Assembly: GCA_011330545.1 (NCBI GenBank)
Contig: DRQI01000305.1
Coordinates: 1-7,950 of the forward strand
Direction of reading: 5' to 3'
Length of the DNA stretch: 7,950 bases
From: Flavobacteriia bacterium
Lineage (GTDB): Bacteria > Bacteroidota > Bacteroidia > Flavobacteriales > Flavobacteriaceae
Position numbers and translations under genes: made by a program. The notes under the pieces were generated by a model. That model had not been told where the DNA came from. It was given only the letters and a program-made list of their open reading frames with translations, and ran no database searches. Shown in pieces: positions 5,591 to 7,950 of this stretch. The number at the start of each line of letters is the position of its first letter. Positions within the stretch are counted from its first letter, which is position 1.

Positions 5591-7171
5591 TCACAAAATA
5601 TAATCGGTACTCATAAAATTAGACTTTCCGCAGGCCATTAGGTCTTCTAAAATAGCATTGTTATAAGGGTTGTCTTTCGAGGCTACGAATGTCCTGATAG
5701 AAAAAGAACGCAAGGCATCATGTACACTTAAGGTTGATACTGCTGAGTCTTTACGTCCGGTAAACGGAAATACATCGGGCCCTCGTTGGCAAGAGCTGTT
5801 TAAATTTACCCTACATACCAAATTCACCAAGGTATCTATTAACCGCGATAGGGTATCGACATTTTTGCCAAATAAACTCACCTGTTGCCCGTAATTAGAA
5901 TCGGCAATATCTGCTAAGGGCTCGTCAATATTTTTAAATGAAAGTACGGGTACTACGGGGCCGAATTGTTCTTCTTCATACACCCGCATTGTAGGTTTTA
6001 CAGGATAGACAACCGCCGGAAAAATAAAGTTTTCAGTAGTTTTTCCTCCTTTTTTGTTCTGTATTTTCGCCCCTTTTGCCAACGCATCCTCTATTAATTC
6101 TTGTATGTAAGCTATTTTATTAGGTTCGGGCAATGGGGTTAGTTTTACGCCTTCATCCCATGGGTTTCCAAAAGGCAAAGCATCTACCTTTTTGGCAAAA
6201 CGTTTGATGAATTCGTCTTTTATATCGTCGTGAACATAAATAATTTTTAAGGCGGTACACCGTTGTCCGTTAAAAGATAATGATCCGGCAAGGCATTCAT
6301 TAATAGCAAGGCCTAAATCGGCATCAGGTAAGATAATAGCCGGATTTTTGGCCTCTAAGCCCAATACTAACCGCAATCGGTTTTTATGTGGATGTTCGTC
6401 TTGCAAAGCAATGGCCGATTTACTATTGCCTATCAATGCTAATACATCGATACGCCCGGTTTGCATGATAGGTGTTGCCACTTTTCGGCCCCTGCCGTAT
6501 ACAATATTGACAACACCTTTCGGAAAACTTTCTTGAAAAGCCTCTAATAAGGGTGAAAACAATAATACGCCATGCTTTGCGGGTTTAAAAATGGTAGTAT
6601 TTCCCATGATTAATGCCGGTACCAACAGCGCAAATGTTTCGTTTAGCGGATAATTGTAAGGGCCTAAACACAATACCACCCCCAAAGGCCCTCTTCGGAT
6701 ATGGGCATAGATACCTCCGGCTTTGGTAAATTTGGCACTATCCCTGTCTATTTGCTTGTATTCTTCAATCGTATCGTAAATATATTCGATGGTTCTGTCA
6801 AATTCTTTTTGTGAATCGGATAATGACTTACCTATTTCCCACATCAAATATTTCACCACTTCATCTCTTTTGGTTTTCATTATCTCGGTAAACTTTTCCA
6901 TACATTTGATACGGCCGGCCACTTTCATTGTGGGCCATAAGCCTTGGCCTTTGTCATAGGCATCGCAAGCAGCAGTTAGGGCTTCGATGGCCGTATCTTT
7001 TTCCATATATGGGATGGAGCCTAATAATGTTGGTTGGTACTCTTTCGTGGAAGAAATAACCGAATGGACTTCGGTGGTTTTTCCTGTCCATGTTTTTAAC
7101 GCACCATTTACTAAATAGGTTTTTTGATGGATGGGGTTTGTTATCTGATATTGTGTAGGAATGGTATTCAT
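5591..7171 (-). CDS. gapN: NADP-dependent non-phosphorylating glyceraldehyde-3-phosphate dehydrogenase (aldehyde dehydrogenase family)
   Basis: The 526-residue protein is a full-length aldehyde dehydrogenase. Landmarks in order are GPYNYPLNE (170-178, oxyanion and substrate region), FKPAKHG (195-201, cofactor lysine), LIGNSKSA (246-253, the Rossmann turn), [16 protein letters not shown] (271-286), the catalytic cysteine C305 in [21 protein letters not shown] (400-410) and [14 protein letters not shown] (463-476). The sequence matches what I recall of the Bacteroidota GapN-like branch, which oxidises glyceraldehyde-3-phosphate to 3-phosphoglycerate and makes NADPH, bypassing ATP formation in lower glycolysis; the exact substrate is inferred. 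The usual ELGGK general-base motif is altered: its glutamate position holds Gly271 and a glutamate appears two residues later (Glu273). It starts 22 bases after the marR stop, so the two are probably one operon. Cytoplasmic; no export signal. Confidence 0.85.
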   Translation of the reverse strand: MNTIPTQYQITNPIHQKTYLVNGALKTWTGKTTEVHSVISSTKEYQPTLLGSIPYMEKDTAIEALTAACDAYDKGQGLWPTMKVAGRIKCMEKFTEIMKTKRDEVVKYLMWEIGKSLSDSQKEFDRTIEYIYDTIEEYKQIDRDSAKFTKAGGIYAHIRRGPLGVVLCLGPYNYPLNETFALLVPALIMGNTTIFKPAKHGVLLFSPLLEAFQESFPKGVVNIVYGRGRKVATPIMQTGRIDVLALIGNSKSAIALQDEHPHKNRLRLVLGLEAKNPAIILPDADLGLAINECLAGSLSFNGQRCTALKIIYVHDDIKDEFIKRFAKKVDALPFGNPWDEGVKLTPLPEPNKIAYIQELIEDALAKGAKIQNKKGGKTTENFIFPAVVYPVKPTMRVYEEEQFGPVVPVLSFKNIDEPLADIADSNYGQQVSLFGKNVDTLSRLIDTLVNLVCRVNLNSSCQRGPDVFPFTGRKDSAVSTLSVHDALRSFSIRTFVASKDNPYNNAILEDLMACGKSNFMSTDYIL

Positions 7172-7193
7172 TGTAATTACTTATTTATATTGT

Positions 7194-7796
7194 TTATTTC
7201 CCTTCAAATTCAGGGCAATCTACCCTAATTTCTGAAGTTTTTAATTCTTTTTCTAATAAATTGCAAAAGTGTGCACTTGTTGTTTTTTCATAAAACCGGC
7301 ATCCGTAGCACATCCTCTGAATGGTTAAAACCCCTTTTGCATTCAAATTGAAAATTAGCTTATTTAAGGAGCTATACAACATTTCTTGCTCTTTGGCCGC
7401 CATGCTTTCAATTGTGGTTTTTACCGGTGCTGCAAACCTTTCTGTACTGTTTACTATCTCTTTTCCTTTGGCTGTGAGCGAGATGGTATAGCTTCTATTG
7501 TCTACTTCAGAATATTCTTTGTCGATAAGGCCTTTTTTAGCCAATATTCTTACAGCATCGCTTACCGTTGGTTTTGTAATATTAAACTCATCGGCCAACT
7601 GGCTCACTTTACACAATTCAGGTTTATGGTAAGCGATAAAAATTAAGAGTTGAATTTGAATCGGACTCAACCCAATAACCTTTGCATACTCCCACAGCAG
7701 CGATTTGAATGCTTCTGAAATACGTTCTAAACTAACCACAATCTTACTTGTGATGTCTTTTTGCTGAAATTCTATGTTGAAGGCACTTTTTTTCAC
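7194..7796 (-). CDS. MarR-family transcriptional regulator with C-terminal cysteine cluster
   Basis: The 200-residue protein contains a MarR winged helix-turn-helix (about 20-150): IQIQLLIFIAYHKPE (47-60), the recognition region VSQLADEFNITKPTVSDAVRIL (64-85), and the wing DNRSYTISLTAKGKE (99-113). After it comes an unusual tail with C163-x2-C166, C178 and C194 (RMCYGCRFYE, HFCNLL, VDCPEFE), a spacing that could bind a metal or iron-sulfur cluster or form redox-active thiols. The start is GTG at 7796; no later Met occurs before residue 132 and an in-frame TAA lies just upstream at 7803-7805, so GTG is the only good choice. gapN follows 22 bases downstream. A promoter and dyad operator upstream indicate autorepression. 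Regulation of gapN and a redox or metal signal are inferred. Confidence 0.9.
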   Translation of the reverse strand: MKKSAFNIEFQQKDITSKIVVSLERISEAFKSLLWEYAKVIGLSPIQIQLLIFIAYHKPELCKVSQLADEFNITKPTVSDAVRILAKKGLIDKEYSEVDNRSYTISLTAKGKEIVNSTERFAAPVKTTIESMAAKEQEMLYSSLNKLIFNLNAKGVLTIQRMCYGCRFYEKTTSAHFCNLLEKELKTSEIRVDCPEFEGK

Positions 7797-7886
7797 AAAA
7801 AATTACTTGTACTCTTTACGGTAAGAACTCTTTTTAAATGTTTTAAACGGGCTCTTAAATTACTATTAATTTTTTAGTTTGCTCAG

Positions 7887-7917
7887 CAAAGTTAGTTATC
7901 CTAAGTAAGGATTCAAA
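7887..7917 (-). promoter_or_regulatory. Bacteroidota-type promoter of the marR-gapN operon
   Basis: On the minus strand, TTTG (7917-7914) is followed by a 19-base spacer and TAACTTTG (7894-7887), a full match to the Bacteroidota -33/-7 consensus TTTG and TAnnTTTG. The marR start lies 91 bases further on, leaving a leader of roughly 80-85 bases. This is the only promoter of this quality I found in the window. Confidence 0.75.
7892..7908. promoter_or_regulatory. Candidate MarR operator inside the marR-gapN promoter
   Basis: The dyad TTAGTTA-TCC-TAAGTAA has 7-base arms that match at 6 of 7 positions. Its 17-bp length is typical for MarR dimers. It sits between the -33 and -7 elements and overlaps the -7 box, where a bound repressor would block RNA polymerase. 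A second overlapping palindrome, ATCCT-aagta-AGGAT, covers 7898-7912. The binding protein is inferred to be the adjacent MarR. Confidence 0.6.
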
Positions 7918-7950
7918 TCTTAATGGCAATTTTCCATTTCTATAATAAAA

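Noticed and set aside
5571..5597. TTTGTG...CACAAA inverted repeat at the end of gapN as a terminator
   Set aside because: The stem is only 6 bp with a 15-base loop, overlaps the stop codon and has no T-run after it.
1056..7646. Several plus-strand open frames of 60-92 codons opposite the minus-strand genes
   Set aside because: They lie antisense to well-supported genes, have no family-like sequence, and have low-complexity or odd composition; they are shadows of the real genes.
1..7950. CRISPR array, tRNA/rRNA genes, or a complete insertion sequence
   Set aside because: No regularly spaced repeats, no tRNA-like cloverleaf or rRNA segments, and no transposase frame were seen on either strand.

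Overview
The window is AT-rich DNA from a member of the Bacteroidota, most likely a flavobacterium or close relative. The pointers are a Bacteroidota-type promoter (TTTG, 19-base spacer, TAnnTTTG) upstream of the marR gene, the weak Shine-Dalgarno context of most starts, a LuxR-type regulator ending of the Bacteroidota kind, a short Crp/Fnr protein of the Bacteroidota type, and the overall composition. Every gene I can support lies on the minus strand, so transcription runs from high to low coordinates. No tRNA, rRNA, CRISPR array or intact transposase is visible.

Right part (about 5.6-7.95 kb): a MarR-family regulator with a cysteine-rich tail, then, 22 bases downstream, a GapN-like NADP-dependent glyceraldehyde-3-phosphate dehydrogenase. 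The two look like one operon. A good promoter with a 17-bp dyad between and overlapping its two elements lies upstream of marR and suggests autoregulation. The inferred role is adjustment of a glycolytic bypass that yields NADPH instead of ATP.

Middle (about 3.4-5.5 kb): a small predicted exported protein of unknown function, a Crp/Fnr-like regulator, a long imperfect dyad, then an NTF2/SnoaL-like probable lipoprotein and a YceI-like exported lipid-binding protein, closed by a strong hairpin terminator. The dyad between the regulator and the two envelope genes suggests the regulator controls them, but this is inference.

Left part (1-3.4 kb): a 545-base gene-free stretch with AT-rich inverted repeats and a locally GC-richer patch, then an exported serine hydrolase of the class C beta-lactamase/esterase fold, a short membrane-anchored LuxR-type regulator that lacks the sensor part usual in its family, and a membrane-anchored PAF-acetylhydrolase-like alpha/beta hydrolase cut by the window edge. 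This part looks accessory. I see no clear multi-gene novel defence or biosynthetic system. The best leads are the cysteine-tailed MarR/GapN pair and the Crp/dyad/NTF2/YceI module.
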